Positions 1 through 8,922 of a stretch of DNA of 64,000 bases are shown here, piece after piece; the first letter of the stretch is position 1; each line of letters begins with the position of its first letter. The DNA is from Leisingera daeponensis (GTDB taxonomy: Bacteria > Pseudomonadota > Alphaproteobacteria > Rhodobacterales > Rhodobacteraceae): contig NZ_JAHVJA010000002.1 of assembly GCF_019801465.1 (NCBI RefSeq), forward strand, positions 124,001-188,000, given 5' to 3'. A program made the translations under genes and the position numbers. The notes beneath the pieces are model-generated. The model was not told where the DNA came from, ran no database searches, and worked only from the letters and a program-made list of their open reading frames with translations.

Positions 1-626
1 GCGGCAAGACGCTGATGGCGCAATTCCGCGAATACCCGGAACTGCTGCGCTCGCCGCGGTTCTGGGGCTATTCCCTGTCCTCCGGCCTCGCCTCGGGCGC
101 CTTCTTCGCCTATCTCGGCGGCGCGCCCTTTGTCGGCACCGAAGTCTACGGGCTGAGCACGGCGGAACTGGGCATCTACTTTTCTGCGCCGGCGGTGGGT
201 TATTTTGCCGGCAACTTCCTCTCCGGCCGCTATTCCACCCGGCTCGGGATCAACCGAATGGTGCTGTGGGGCTGCGTCATCAATGGCGCCGGGGTGCTGC
301 TGTCGCTGCTGATCGCGATGGCGGGCGCAGACACGGTGTGGACGTTTTTCGGCCTGATGTGCTTTGTCGGGCTGGGCAACGGCATGGCGATCCCCAATGC
401 CACCGCGGGCGCCATTTCAGTGCGGCCGCATCTGGCGGGCACCGCCTCCGGCCTTAGCGGCGCCATCATGATCGGCGCGGGCGCCGCGCTCAGCGCCTTT
501 GCAGGCATGCTGCTGGTGCCGGGGTCCACCGCGGTGCCGCTGCTGGCGATCATGTTCGGCACCGCCATGTGCGGGCTGGTGGCGATCCTGCTGGTGGTCC
601 TGCGGGAGCGGCAGATCGGCGCATAG
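1..626 (+). CDS. MFS multidrug exporter, Bcr/CflA type (C-terminal part)
   Basis: The reading frame is open from the left edge (codon phase begins at base 3), so only the C-terminal part of the protein is present. About 205 residues remain, with roughly six hydrophobic membrane segments. The RLGINRMVLWG stretch resembles the basic loop between transmembrane helices of drug:H+ antiporters, and the FVGLGNGMAIPNATAGA segment is typical of the Bcr/CflA subfamily. The likely role is proton-driven export of small toxic molecules across the inner membrane; substrate unknown. It ends 75 bp before the ScfR regulator on the same strand, but that gap carries a promoter and operator-like sites, so the two are probably separate units. 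Family assignment is good; exact function is not. Confidence 0.8.
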   Translation, partial: GKTLMAQFREYPELLRSPRFWGYSLSSGLASGAFFAYLGGAPFVGTEVYGLSTAELGIYFSAPAVGYFAGNFLSGRYSTRLGINRMVLWGCVINGAGVLLSLLIAMAGADTVWTFFGLMCFVGLGNGMAIPNATAGAISVRPHLAGTASGLSGAIMIGAGAALSAFAGMLLVPGSTAVPLLAIMFGTAMCGLVAILLVVLRERQIGA

Positions 627-653
627 GACCAGAGGCGGGCTTGCGGGCGCAAC

Positions 654-691
654 TTTGCAATTATACCATTCGCAGGAATTGTATTTGCAAA
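654..691. promoter_or_regulatory. Pair of TTTGCAAA-type ScfR sites in the scfR promoter
   Basis: TTTGCAAT (654-661) and TTTGCAAA (684-691) flank a -10-like TATACC at 662-667. Together with the adjoining bases they form the inverted arms CTTTGCAA and TTGCAAAG. TTTGCAAA is the published half-site of ScfR/RamB-family regulators (for example PccR of Rhodobacter sphaeroides). The second site ends 10 bp before the start codon and overlaps the ribosome-binding region. Autoregulation by the adjacent gene is the simple inference. Confidence 0.6.
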
Positions 692-701
692 GGCGCGCCC
701 C

Positions 702-2090
702 ATGGCCACCCAGAAACTATACGCCGGCGCCAAGCTGCGGGAGATGCGGCAGCGGCTGGAGCTGACGCAGAAGGATTTCGCCGCCAAGCTGGGCGTCTCG
801 CTGCCCTATCTGAACCAGATGGAGAACAACAACCGCCCGGTGTCGACCACGGTGGTTCTGGCGCTGGCGCAGGAATTCGGCATGGATGTGACCGAGCTGA
901 GCGCAGGCGACAGCGAACGGCTGGTGAGCGATATGCGCGAGGCGATGGCGGACCCGGTGTTTGCCGATGATGCGCCGCCGCTGGCGGACCTGCGGCTGAC
1001 CGCCTCGAACGCCCCGGCGCTGGCGCGCGCCTTCCTGTCCTTGCACCGGGCCTACCGGCAGACCCACGAGCGGCTGGCCTCATTGGATGAGGCGCTGGGG
1101 CGGGAGGACGCCCGCATTCAAGCCTCCCCCTGGGAGGAGGTGCGCGATTTCTTTCATTACTGCGACAACTACATCGACGCGGTGGACCATGCGGCGGAAC
1201 GCTTTGCCTCCACCAGCGACATCCGCGCCGCCGCCGTTGCCGAGCTGGAGCGCGGCGGCATCAAGGTGCGGCAGACCGAGATGGAAGGCCTGCGCCATTA
1301 CGATGCCGAGGCGCAGGTGCTGCACCTCTCGAACCGCTCTGCGCCGCAGACGCAGCTCTTTCAGATGCTATTGCAGGTGGCGCTTTTGCGGCAGAATACG
1401 CTGCTGGAAGCCACCCTCGATTTTGCAAAGTTCCAGAGCGATGAGGCCCGCGCCATCGCCAAGATCGGCCTAGCCAACTACTTCGCGGGCGCGGCGCTGA
1501 TGCCCTATACGCGGTTCCTGGAGGCGGCGCAGGCCTGCCGCCACGACCTGGAGCTGCTGGCGATCCGCTTCGGCGCCTCGATCGAGCAGATCGCGCACCG
1601 GCTGTCGACGATGCAGCGGCCCGGCGCCAAGGGCGTGCCGTTCTTTTTCGTGCGGGTGGATCAGGCGGGCACCATCACCAAGCGCCACTCGGCCACGCGG
1701 CTGCAGTTTGCCCGCTTTGGCGGCGCCTGCCCGCTGTGGAACGTGCACCGGGCGTTCGAGACCCCTGGCCGGTTCCTGCGGCAGCTGGCGGAAACGCCGG
1801 ACGGGGTGCGCTATATCTCGCTGGCGCGGGATGTGTCCAAGCCCGGCGGCTCCTTCGGCGCGCCGGTGCGCCGCTATGCGATTGCGCTGGGATGCGAGGT
1901 GCGCCATGCGGATGCGCTGGTCTATGCCGACGGGCTGGATGTGAGCCAGGACAGCGCCTATGAGCCGATCGGCATCTCCTGCCGGATCTGCGAGCGCAAG
2001 GACTGCCACCAGCGTTCGGTGCCGCCGCTGGAGCGGCGCCTGACCATCAACACCGACCAGCGCGGCGTGCTGCCCTACGAGGTGAGCTGA
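702..2090 (+). CDS. ScfR-family (short-chain fatty acyl-CoA) transcriptional regulator
   Basis: A 462-residue protein with an XRE-type helix-turn-helix at about residues 8-65 (LTQKDFAAKLGVSLPYLNQM), a central region equivalent to the IrrE/ImmA-like domain, and a C-terminal ScfR domain ending in a cysteine cluster CRICERKDC (C427, C430, C435). The HExxH zinc motif expected in active IrrE-like peptidases is not visible; the corresponding helix reads FQMLLQVALL, so this part is probably only structural or ligand-sensing. Known relatives (RamB, PccR, MccR) sense acyl-CoA status and control propionyl-CoA, methylcitrate or glyoxylate genes. None of those targets lies beside it here, so the regulon is unknown. 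TTTGCAAA-type sites in its own promoter suggest autoregulation. Confidence 0.85.
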   Translation: MATQKLYAGAKLREMRQRLELTQKDFAAKLGVSLPYLNQMENNNRPVSTTVVLALAQEFGMDVTELSAGDSERLVSDMREAMADPVFADDAPPLADLRLTASNAPALARAFLSLHRAYRQTHERLASLDEALGREDARIQASPWEEVRDFFHYCDNYIDAVDHAAERFASTSDIRAAAVAELERGGIKVRQTEMEGLRHYDAEAQVLHLSNRSAPQTQLFQMLLQVALLRQNTLLEATLDFAKFQSDEARAIAKIGLANYFAGAALMPYTRFLEAAQACRHDLELLAIRFGASIEQIAHRLSTMQRPGAKGVPFFFVRVDQAGTITKRHSATRLQFARFGGACPLWNVHRAFETPGRFLRQLAETPDGVRYISLARDVSKPGGSFGAPVRRYAIALGCEVRHADALVYADGLDVSQDSAYEPIGISCRICERKDCHQRSVPPLERRLTINTDQRGVLPYEVS

Positions 2091-2129
2091 GGCTGGCCGG
2101 CGGCAGCCGGCTGTCCTAAGTTCGGACCC

Positions 2130-2957
2130 ATGGCTGCATTTGAACAACTGGTCCTGTCCGGCGGCGGCTGCCGCTGCTTCTGGCAGGGCGGCTTTCTGCA
2201 TGTTGTGAAGGATGCGCTGCCGCTGCGGCCCGCCCGTGTGACCGGGGTTTCCGGCGGCGCGCTGACGCTGGCCGGGTTCCTGGCGGGGCGCGGCGAGCGG
2301 GTGCTGGCGGAGATGAAACAGGCGTTCCGGGCGACCGGCAGCAATATCGACTGGCACCGGCCGGACGCTGGCAGGGTGACACCGCATCAGCGGATTTATG
2401 ACGAAGTGGTTGCCCGGTCGCTGGACGGCGGTGCGCAGAACCGGGTGGCGGCGGGGCCGCAGGCGCAGATCCTGCTGGGCCACCCGCCGTCCGGACGCTG
2501 GGCGCGCCTGAGCGGCAGCCTGGCCGCCCTTGCCTACGAGGCCGAGCTGCACCTGATCGGATCGCCGCATTTCAACTGGGCGGAGCGGCTGGGCGTTTCT
2601 TCCAGCCTGGCGGATGCCCGCGCCGCTGCGCGGGACGGCAGGCTGGCTGACCTGGTACGGTTCGCCGCCGCTATTCCGCCGGTGTTCGAGCCGCCGCTCT
2701 GGAAGGGCCGCGCGGTGATTGACGGCGGCATGGCGGACCAGGCGCCGATGCCGGAACCCGACAATGGCCGCACGCTGGTGCTGCTGACCCGCCGTTACAA
2801 GCGCCTGCCGGAAGTGGCGGGGCGGCGCTATGTCTGGCCTGCGGAAGAGGTGCCTGCCGACAAGATCGACTTCACCGACCCCGAAAAGATCCAGGCAACC
2901 TGGGACGCCGGGCTGGCCGCTGGTGAAGCGTTTTTGCGAAAAAGCGCGGCGGAGTGA
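2130..2957 (+). CDS. Patatin-like phospholipase family protein
   Basis: A 275-residue protein with the patatin elements in order: glycine-rich oxyanion loop LSGGGCRCFWQGG (residues 9-21), nucleophile elbow GVSGG with Ser41, and the catalytic aspartate in DGG (Asp198). Members of this family hydrolyse acyl esters of phospholipids or neutral lipids using a Ser-Asp dyad. No signal peptide is visible, so it should act in the cytoplasm or at the inner face of the membrane. It follows the ScfR regulator by 39 bp on the same strand, so co-transcription is likely and a link to fatty-acid turnover is plausible, but the substrate cannot be told from sequence. Confidence 0.85.
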   Translation: MAAFEQLVLSGGGCRCFWQGGFLHVVKDALPLRPARVTGVSGGALTLAGFLAGRGERVLAEMKQAFRATGSNIDWHRPDAGRVTPHQRIYDEVVARSLDGGAQNRVAAGPQAQILLGHPPSGRWARLSGSLAALAYEAELHLIGSPHFNWAERLGVSSSLADARAAARDGRLADLVRFAAAIPPVFEPPLWKGRAVIDGGMADQAPMPEPDNGRTLVLLTRRYKRLPEVAGRRYVWPAEEVPADKIDFTDPEKIQATWDAGLAAGEAFLRKSAAE

Positions 2958-3033
2958 CAGCCATCACTGGCAAACGCGGCAACCTGCGCATTCGGGTGAG
3001 CGGAGGGATGGCGGCGCGGAACCTGGCTGCCGT

Positions 3034-3294
3034 TCAGCCGCGCAAGCGGTCCAGCAGGCGGAGCATCAGTGCGCGTTCTGCCTTGGCGGCCGCTTCCGGC
3101 GGCTGTTTAGGCTGCCCTGCCGGAGCCGGCTGCCACTGGCTCACACGGGCGGGCGCCGGATCTTCCTGCGGCGCCGGGACCGCGGTTTCCGCCCGGACCA
3201 CATTCCGGATCGCTGCAAGGATTTCGGAATCGGAGGCCTCTGACGGCACCCCTTCGATCTCCTGCCACCGGCCCGGCTGATAGATCTGTCCCAT
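3034..3294 (-). CDS. Small hypothetical protein, Pro/Ala-rich, 86 residues
   Basis: I chose the ATG at 3294 because an AGGAG ribosome-binding site lies 6-10 bases upstream on the minus strand; the frame stays open to 3441 but the extra part lacks such a signal and covers an AT-rich inverted repeat. The protein starts MGQIYQPGRWQEIEG, has a helix EILAAIRNVVRAE, a proline/alanine/glutamine-rich middle and a basic helical end ALMLRLLDRLRG. No known domain is recognised. It converges on the patatin gene and is preceded, 85 bp upstream, by a 35-bp dyad that could control it. Function unknown. Confidence 0.6.
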   Translation of the reverse strand: MGQIYQPGRWQEIEGVPSEASDSEILAAIRNVVRAETAVPAPQEDPAPARVSQWQPAPAGQPKQPPEAAAKAERALMLRLLDRLRG

Positions 3295-3379
3295 TGGGTT
3301 ACTCCTTCGCTCACTACGCCGCAGCTTCTGGTCTGAGAACAATTTCAGGCTGCAGTCTGTAGATAGGGCGCCCGGCCAC

Positions 3380-3414
3380 AATTTTGACGAATTTGCCTTA
3401 AATTCATCAAAATT
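3380..3414. promoter_or_regulatory. AT-rich 35-bp inverted repeat, operator-like
   Basis: The left arm AATTTTGACGAATTT (3380-3394) and right arm AAATTCATCAAAATT (3400-3414) are reverse complements at 14 of 15 positions, separated by GCCTT. It lies 86 bp upstream of the start of the 86-residue gene, in otherwise GC-rich DNA. The symmetry is far above what chance would give, and its place suggests a binding site for a dimeric regulator. No known operator was matched with confidence. Confidence 0.55.
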
Positions 3415-3546
3415 ACCCGGTTTCGCGGGGAAGCTCCTCAACAGTTTGGCGGGATGCGCAAAACCGTTTCCGGCTCAGGATCAATACGGCGACCGCGAAT
3501 CCCTGTGCTGGCGGCACGCAAATGGGACGGCCCGCGTGCGGGATGC

Positions 3547-3573
3547 GAAAAAGGGGGCGCTGCCGGCCCCCTT
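3547..3573 (-). terminator. Rho-independent terminator after the ydcH-like gene
   Basis: On the minus strand AAGGGGGC pairs with GCCCCCTT across a 7-base loop and is followed by a run of T. It lies 24 bp past the stop codon of the YdcH-family gene. Confidence 0.75.
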
Positions 3574-3596
3574 CCCCGCCGCGCCTAAAGGCGGCG

Positions 3597-3836
3597 TCAT
3601 GCCTTGGACAGGATCCCCCAGATCTCGTCCTTCAGCGCGGCGCGCTGTTTGCGCATTTCGGTCTCGGCCTGTGCGCTGACCGGCTCCACATTGGTTTCCG
3701 CCCGGTGCACGGCGCGGTTCACCGCGTGGTAGTCTTCCGACAGCTTGGCGAAATGCGCGTTAGACTGCTTCAGCCGGCTCATCAGCGCCGCTTTTTCCGG
3801 GAATTCCTCGGCCAGTTCATGGGGGGTATTGGACAC
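3597..3836 (-). CDS. YdcH/DUF465 family protein
   Basis: A 79-residue charged, helical protein (MSNTPHELAEEFPEKAALMS at the start) matching the DUF465/YdcH family: the HELAEEFPE opening, the central SNAHFAKLSEDYHAVNRAVH helix and the REALK-like end RAALKDEIWGIL are characteristic. The start is a GTG preceded at good distance by AAGGAG, which decides it over later codons. Members are short coiled-coil proteins of unknown role, widespread in Proteobacteria. It has its own terminator and lies downstream of, but separated by a terminator from, the bet cluster. Confidence 0.85.
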   Translation of the reverse strand: MSNTPHELAEEFPEKAALMSRLKQSNAHFAKLSEDYHAVNRAVHRAETNVEPVSAQAETEMRKQRAALKDEIWGILSKA

Positions 3837-3951
3837 CTGCTCGCTCCTTCTTCCTAGGGTCGGTTGCAGGGTATTGCCTTCCCTGCCCCGCCGCTTTGAC
3901 GCGGATCAAAAGATGAGCGCGGCGGGAGGGTTTTCGCAAAGAAACCGGCAG

Positions 3952-3991
3952 AAAAAAGCCGCCCGCACAAAGGGGAGGTGGCGGGCGGCTT
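3952..3991 (-). terminator. Terminator of the bet cluster
   Basis: On the minus strand AAGCCGCCCGC and GCGGGCGGCTT form an 11-bp stem with a 14-base loop, followed by TTTTTTC. It lies 18 bp beyond the betA stop codon. Confidence 0.85.
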
Positions 3992-4009
3992 GCTGGCAGC
4001 GCAACAGGA

Positions 4010-5665
4010 TCAGCGTTGCGCCTGGCGCCAGTTCGGGTTGAACCACGGCTCTGCGTTCGACGACGGCAGGCGGCGGCCCAGGATGTGGTCGGAGGCTTTC
4101 TCGCCGGTCATGATCGAGGGACCGTTGAGATTACCGTTGGTGATGCGCGGGAAGATCGAGCTGTCAGCGACCCGCAGGCCCTCGACACCGATCACCCGGC
4201 ATTCCGGGTCCACAACGGACATCGGGTCCTCAACGGCGCCCATCTTGCAGGTGCCGCAGGGGTGATAGGCGCTTTCCACATGCTCGCGGATAAAGCCGTT
4301 CAGCTCTTCGTCGGACTGCAGCGCGTCGCCGGGCTGGATCTCGTGCTTGACGAAGGGCTTCATCGCATCCTGGTTAAAGATCTCGCGCGTCAGGCGGATG
4401 CATTTGCGGAAGTCTTCCCAGTCCTTCTCGGTCGACATGTAGTTGAACAGGATCTTGGGCGCGTCCTTGGGGTCGCTCGAAGCCAGGGTGATCTCGCCGC
4501 GCGAGTCCGAGCGCATCGGGCCGACATGGGCCTGGAAGCCATGGCCCTCTGCCGCCGCCTGGCCGTCGTAGCGCACCGCGATGGGCAGGAAATGGTACAT
4601 GATGTCCGGGTAATCGACGCCTTTGTCAGAACGGATAAAGGCCGCGCTTTCGAACTGGTTGGAGGCGCCGAGGCCGGTCTTGGTGAACAGCCACTGCGCC
4701 CCCACCCAGGCCTTGCCGAACAGGTTCCAGTATTTGAACAGGGTGATCGGTTGCTTGGAAGCGAACTGGAAGTAGAATTCCAGATGGTCCTGCAGGTTCT
4801 GGCCGACGCCGGGGCGGTCTGCGACCACTTCGATGCCGTGCTCTGCCAGATGTTTTGCCGGACCGATGCCGGACAGCATCAGCAGCTTGGGCGAGTTGAT
4901 GGAGGACGCCGCCAGGATCACTTCCACGTTGGCGCGGATCACTTCGATCTTGCCGCCGCGCTCCACTTCGACGCCCACGGCGCGGCCCTCTTCGATCACC
5001 ACTTTGCGGGCGAAGGCGCGGATCAGGTTGCAGTTGTCGCGCTTCAGGGCCGGCTTCAGATAGGCATTGGCCGCTGACCATCGCTGGCCCTTGTAGACGG
5101 TCATTTCCATCGGGCCGAAGCCCTCTTGCTGCTCGCCGTTGTAGTCATCGGTGACCGGATAGCCGGCCTGCTCGCCCGCCTTGACGAAGGCGTCGTGCAG
5201 CGGGTTGTCGCGGGGGCCGCGGGTCACATGCAGCGGGCCGTCCTTGCCGCGCCAGTCCGGGTCGCCGCCATGGCCGCGGTCATTCCAGGTTTCCATGCGC
5301 TTGAAATAGGGCAGCACATCGGCATAGTCCCAGCCCTGCGCGCCGCTTTCGGCCCAGTGCTTGTAGTCGCCCGCGTGGCCGCGCACGTAAACCATGCCGT
5401 TGATCGAGGAGGAGCCGCCGATCACCTTGCCGCGCGGAGTGACCAGTTCACGGCCGCCCAGATGTGGTTCCGGCTGGGATTTATAGCCCCAGTCATAGAG
5501 CGGCATGTTCATCGGGTAGCTGAGCGCCCCCGGCATCTGGATCAGCGGCCCTGCATCGGTGCCGCCATGTTCGATCACCAGGACCGATCGGCCGGCCTCG
5601 GACAGCCGGTAGGCCATTGCACAGCCGGCTGACCCGGCCCCGACAATCACATAATCCGCGTTCAT
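4010..5665 (-). CDS. betA: Choline dehydrogenase
   Basis: A 551-residue GMC-family FAD oxidoreductase, the usual length for BetA. The N-terminal Rossmann motif [14 protein letters not shown] (residues 7-20) binds FAD; GMC signature segments [19 protein letters not shown] and [18 protein letters not shown] are present; the C-terminal catalytic region carries HPCGTCKMG and [12 protein letters not shown]. The enzyme oxidises choline to betaine aldehyde at the membrane and can also oxidise the aldehyde. The start ATG has GGAGAG five bases upstream. It is the last gene of the betT-betC-betB-betA series on the minus strand, 108 bp after betB, and is followed by a strong terminator. Family and pathway assignment are firm. 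Confidence 0.95.
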   Translation of the reverse strand: MNADYVIVGAGSAGCAMAYRLSEAGRSVLVIEHGGTDAGPLIQMPGALSYPMNMPLYDWGYKSQPEPHLGGRELVTPRGKVIGGSSSINGMVYVRGHAGDYKHWAESGAQGWDYADVLPYFKRMETWNDRGHGGDPDWRGKDGPLHVTRGPRDNPLHDAFVKAGEQAGYPVTDDYNGEQQEGFGPMEMTVYKGQRWSAANAYLKPALKRDNCNLIRAFARKVVIEEGRAVGVEVERGGKIEVIRANVEVILAASSINSPKLLMLSGIGPAKHLAEHGIEVVADRPGVGQNLQDHLEFYFQFASKQPITLFKYWNLFGKAWVGAQWLFTKTGLGASNQFESAAFIRSDKGVDYPDIMYHFLPIAVRYDGQAAAEGHGFQAHVGPMRSDSRGEITLASSDPKDAPKILFNYMSTEKDWEDFRKCIRLTREIFNQDAMKPFVKHEIQPGDALQSDEELNGFIREHVESAYHPCGTCKMGAVEDPMSVVDPECRVIGVEGLRVADSSIFPRITNGNLNGPSIMTGEKASDHILGRRLPSSNAEPWFNPNWRQAQR

Positions 5666-5773
5666 TTCTTCTCTCCATCCGGCAGCCGGAAGATCTGGAC
5701 TGCTGCCGTTTTCTTCAGATGGGGCGGGCGCACGCGGCGCCCTGCCCGGCCGTTGCTTTCAGGCGGGTGCCGA

Positions 5774-7231
5774 TCAGAACGCCGCTTCGACGTCGCCCAT
5801 GCGGACGTAGACCGACTTCACCTGGCTGAAGTGCTTGATCGCCTCTTTCGAGTTTTCACGGCCAACACCCGATGCCTTGACCCCGCCGAACGGTGCTTCG
5901 ACCGGCGCGTCGTTGTAGGAGTTGATGAAGCAGCTGCCCGCCTCCAGCTGGCCGATCACCCGGTGGGCACGGCTGAAGTCGTTGGTGAAGACGCCGGCCG
6001 AGAGGCCGAACTCGGTGTCATTGGCGCGGGCGATCACCTCCTCCTCGGTGTCGAAGTCGAGGACGGACATCACCGGGCCGAAGATTTCCTCGCGCGCGAT
6101 GGTCATATCGTCGGTCACATCGGCGAACACGGTGGGTTCGATGAAGAAGCCGTTCTTGTCTGCGCGCTTGCCGCCGCAGATCAGGCGGGCGCCCTCTTCC
6201 TTGCCTTTCTCGATGTAGCCCAGCACGATGTTCATCTGGTTCTCCGACACCATCGGGCCAAAGCTGGTGGCCTCATCCATCGGGTCTCCGATGATGGCGT
6301 TGCCGGTGCGCTCCGCCAGGCGGGCGAGGAACTTTTCCTTGATGCCCTTCTGCACGAAGACGCGGGTGCCGTTGGAGCAGACCTGGCCGGAAGAGTAGAA
6401 GTTGCCGTTGATGGCGCCGCCAACGGCGTTGTCGATGTCGGCGTCGTCGAAGATGATCAGCGGCGACTTGCCGCCCAGCTCCATGGTGACGTGCTTCATG
6501 CCCTCGGCGGCGGCGGCATAGACCTTCTTGCCGGTCGGCACCGAGCCGGTCAGCGAGACCTTGTCGACGCGCGGGTCGGTGACCAGCGCGCTGCCGACCT
6601 CGCCCATGCCCTGAACGACGTTGTAAAGCCCCGCAGGCAGGCCGGCCTCATGCAGGACCTCGGCCACTTTCAGGGCGCAGAGCGGCGTGGTTTCCGAGGG
6701 TTTGAACACCATCGAGTTGCCGCAGGCCAGCGCCGGGGCGCCTTTCCAGCAGGCGATCTGGGTCGGGTAGTTCCAGGCGCCGATGCCGACGCAGAGGCCC
6801 AGTGCCTCGCGCACGGTGTAGACCCAGTCCTCGCCCATCGGGATGTGCTCGCCGGTCAGCGAGGCGGCGAGGCCACCGAAGTATTCCAGCGCGTCGGCGC
6901 CGGAGGTGGCGTCAGCGACCAGGGTTTCCTGCAGCGGTTTGCCGGTGTCGTAGGTTTCCAGCACGCTGAGTTCATGGTTGCGCTCGCGCATGATGTCGGC
7001 GGCGCGGCGCAGAATGCGGCCGCGCTCGGTGCCGGTCATTTTGGCCCAGGCCTTCTGCGCGGCTTTGGCGGTGGACAGTGCCTGTTCGACGATCGCGGGC
7101 GTTGCGGCGTGGACGGTGGCGATCTGCTCACCGGTGGCGGCGTAGATCACCGGGATCGGGGTGCCAGAGGTATCCTCGACGTATTCGCCGTTGATGAAGT
7201 GGCTGGCCTTGGGCTGTGCGGGATGTGTCAT
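5774..7231 (-). CDS. betB: Betaine aldehyde dehydrogenase
   Basis: A 485-residue NAD(P)+-dependent aldehyde dehydrogenase, full length for BetB. The glutamate motif [12 protein letters not shown], the catalytic cysteine in [13 protein letters not shown] and the C-terminal [17 protein letters not shown] segment are all present. It oxidises betaine aldehyde to glycine betaine in the cytoplasm, the last step of osmoprotectant synthesis. It sits between betC and betA on the same strand with a 57-bp gap to betC, consistent with one transcript. Regulation is likely through BetI, whose gene lies beyond betT in the opposite direction. Confidence 0.95.
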   Translation of the reverse strand: MTHPAQPKASHFINGEYVEDTSGTPIPVIYAATGEQIATVHAATPAIVEQALSTAKAAQKAWAKMTGTERGRILRRAADIMRERNHELSVLETYDTGKPLQETLVADATSGADALEYFGGLAASLTGEHIPMGEDWVYTVREALGLCVGIGAWNYPTQIACWKGAPALACGNSMVFKPSETTPLCALKVAEVLHEAGLPAGLYNVVQGMGEVGSALVTDPRVDKVSLTGSVPTGKKVYAAAAEGMKHVTMELGGKSPLIIFDDADIDNAVGGAINGNFYSSGQVCSNGTRVFVQKGIKEKFLARLAERTGNAIIGDPMDEATSFGPMVSENQMNIVLGYIEKGKEEGARLICGGKRADKNGFFIEPTVFADVTDDMTIAREEIFGPVMSVLDFDTEEEVIARANDTEFGLSAGVFTNDFSRAHRVIGQLEAGSCFINSYNDAPVEAPFGGVKASGVGRENSKEAIKHFSQVKSVYVRMGDVEAAF

Positions 7232-7288
7232 GTTGCGTGTCTCCAGCGGGGGTCTTCAGCAGGGGGAGATGCTGAGTGGTTGCTAAGG

Positions 7289-8797
7289 TTATTCGCCGCG
7301 GGGAAAGCGTTTGCTTTCCTCGAGGTTGTCGAGATTCATGTGGTTGCGCATGTAGCGCTCGGAGGCCTTTTGCAGCGGCTGGTAATCCCAGGGGTAATAG
7401 CCGCCCTGGCGCAGCGCCTCGTAGACGACCCAGCGGCGGGCCTGGCTGGCGCGCACCTCTGCGTCGAAGATTTCCAGGTTCCAGCGGGCCTCTGACTTGG
7501 CGCGCAGGGTCTGCAGGGTGCCGGCATGGGCCGGGTCGTCTGCCAGGTTGGTCAGCTCGTGCGGGTCGGACTCCAGATCGAACAGCTGATCGGGGTCCAG
7601 CGCGCAGCGGTTGTACTTCCACTTGCCATAGCGCAGCGACACCAGCGGCGCATAAGACGCCTCCGCCGCGTATTCCACGGCAACAGGTTCGGTGCGTTCC
7701 GTTCCGTTGGCCAGCGGCACCAGGTTCTGGCCGTCGGTCCAGGGTTCAATTTCAGCCATATCGACACCGGCCAGCGCACCCAGTGTCGGGGTCACGTCCA
7801 GCGTGGACACAGGCGTTTCGATGAGGCCGGCGGGCAGATCCGGCGACGAGATCATCAGCGGCACGCGGGAGGAGCCCTCAAAGAAGCTCATCTTGAACCA
7901 CAGGCCCCGCTCACCCAGCATGTCGCCGTGGTCGGAGACAAACAGGATGATCGCCTCCTGCCGGGTGGTTTCCAGCACGTTCAGGATTTCGCCGATCTTG
8001 TCGTCCAAGTAGGAGATATTGGCGAAGTAGGCGCGCCGGGAGCGTTTGATGTTTTCTTCGGTGATGTCGAAGCTGCGCCAGTCGTTGGCGTCGAAGATCC
8101 GCTTGGCGTGGGGGTCGTGGTCCTCGTAGTCCATCGCAGGAACTTCAGGCAGCAGGTGCTCGCAGTCCTCATAGAGGTCCCAGTACTTGCGGCGCGCCAC
8201 ATAGGGGTCGTGCGGATGGGTGAAGGAAACGGTCACGCACCAGGGGCGGTCGTCCAGCCCGCGCGACAGCTCATAGAGCTTGGCGGTGGCGTTGTAGGCG
8301 ACCTCATCGTCGTATTCCATCTGGTTGGAGGTTTCCGCCACCCCTGCCCCGGTGACGCTGCCCATGTTGTGATACCACCAGTCGATGCGCTCGCCCGGTT
8401 TGCGGTAATCCGGGGTCCAGCCGAAATCGGCCGGGTAGATGTCGGTGGTCAGCCGGTCCTCGAACCCGTGCAGCTGGTCGGGGCCGACGAAATGCATCTT
8501 GCCGCTGAGGCAGGTGTAATAGCCCGCGCGGCGCAGGTGGTGGGCGTACGTGGGAATGTCGCTGCGGAACTCGGCGGCGTTGTCATAGACGCCGGTGCGC
8601 GAAGGCAGCTGGCCGGACATGAAGGAGGCGCGGCCCGGCGCGCAGAGCGGCGACGCGGTATAGGCGTTTTTGAATCGGGTGGAGCGTTCCGCCAGCTTCT
8701 TCAGGTTCGGCGCGTGCAGCCAGTCGGCCGGGCCGTCCGGGAAGAGTGTCCCATTCAACTGGTCAACCATCAGGATCAGGATATTCGGGGCACTCAT
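7289..8797 (-). CDS. betC: Choline-sulfatase
   Basis: A 502-residue alkaline-phosphatase-superfamily sulfatase. The CAPGRASFMSGQLPSRTG segment contains the C-x-P-x-R motif whose cysteine is converted to formylglycine, and metal ligands are visible in LILMVDQLNG near the N-terminus and FVSDHGDMLGERG. It hydrolyses choline-O-sulfate to choline and sulfate in the cytoplasm (no signal peptide), so the cluster can use sulfated choline from marine organisms. The start ATG follows GGGAGGT with good spacing. The C-terminal region WNLEIFDAEVRASQARRWVV is typical of BetC. Located between the transporter and betB. Confidence 0.95.
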   Translation of the reverse strand: MSAPNILILMVDQLNGTLFPDGPADWLHAPNLKKLAERSTRFKNAYTASPLCAPGRASFMSGQLPSRTGVYDNAAEFRSDIPTYAHHLRRAGYYTCLSGKMHFVGPDQLHGFEDRLTTDIYPADFGWTPDYRKPGERIDWWYHNMGSVTGAGVAETSNQMEYDDEVAYNATAKLYELSRGLDDRPWCVTVSFTHPHDPYVARRKYWDLYEDCEHLLPEVPAMDYEDHDPHAKRIFDANDWRSFDITEENIKRSRRAYFANISYLDDKIGEILNVLETTRQEAIILFVSDHGDMLGERGLWFKMSFFEGSSRVPLMISSPDLPAGLIETPVSTLDVTPTLGALAGVDMAEIEPWTDGQNLVPLANGTERTEPVAVEYAAEASYAPLVSLRYGKWKYNRCALDPDQLFDLESDPHELTNLADDPAHAGTLQTLRAKSEARWNLEIFDAEVRASQARRWVVYEALRQGGYYPWDYQPLQKASERYMRNHMNLDNLEESKRFPRGE

Positions 8798-8922
8798 CGC
8801 GGACCTCCCAGTTTAGGCGATGTATCTCTGCAAAGGCGCCCGGCAGGCCCGAGGGCACCGCCAGGCAGTTAGTGGCTGGACCGACTATTCGGGGAAACAG
8901 GGGTCCAGCCGGGAGACCGCCC

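Larger units (their letters stand above)
3295..3596. other. Non-coding gap between two minus-strand genes
   Basis: This 302-bp gap holds the ribosome-binding site of the 86-residue protein, a 35-bp AT-rich inverted repeat (3380-3414) and a minus-strand terminator hairpin for the downstream ydcH-like gene (3547-3573). I see no supported coding sequence in it. Confidence 0.6.

Noticed and set aside
5753-7495. 580-codon plus-strand frame opposite betB
   Set aside because: Shadow of betB and the start of the betB-betC gap; no domain and no ribosome-binding site.
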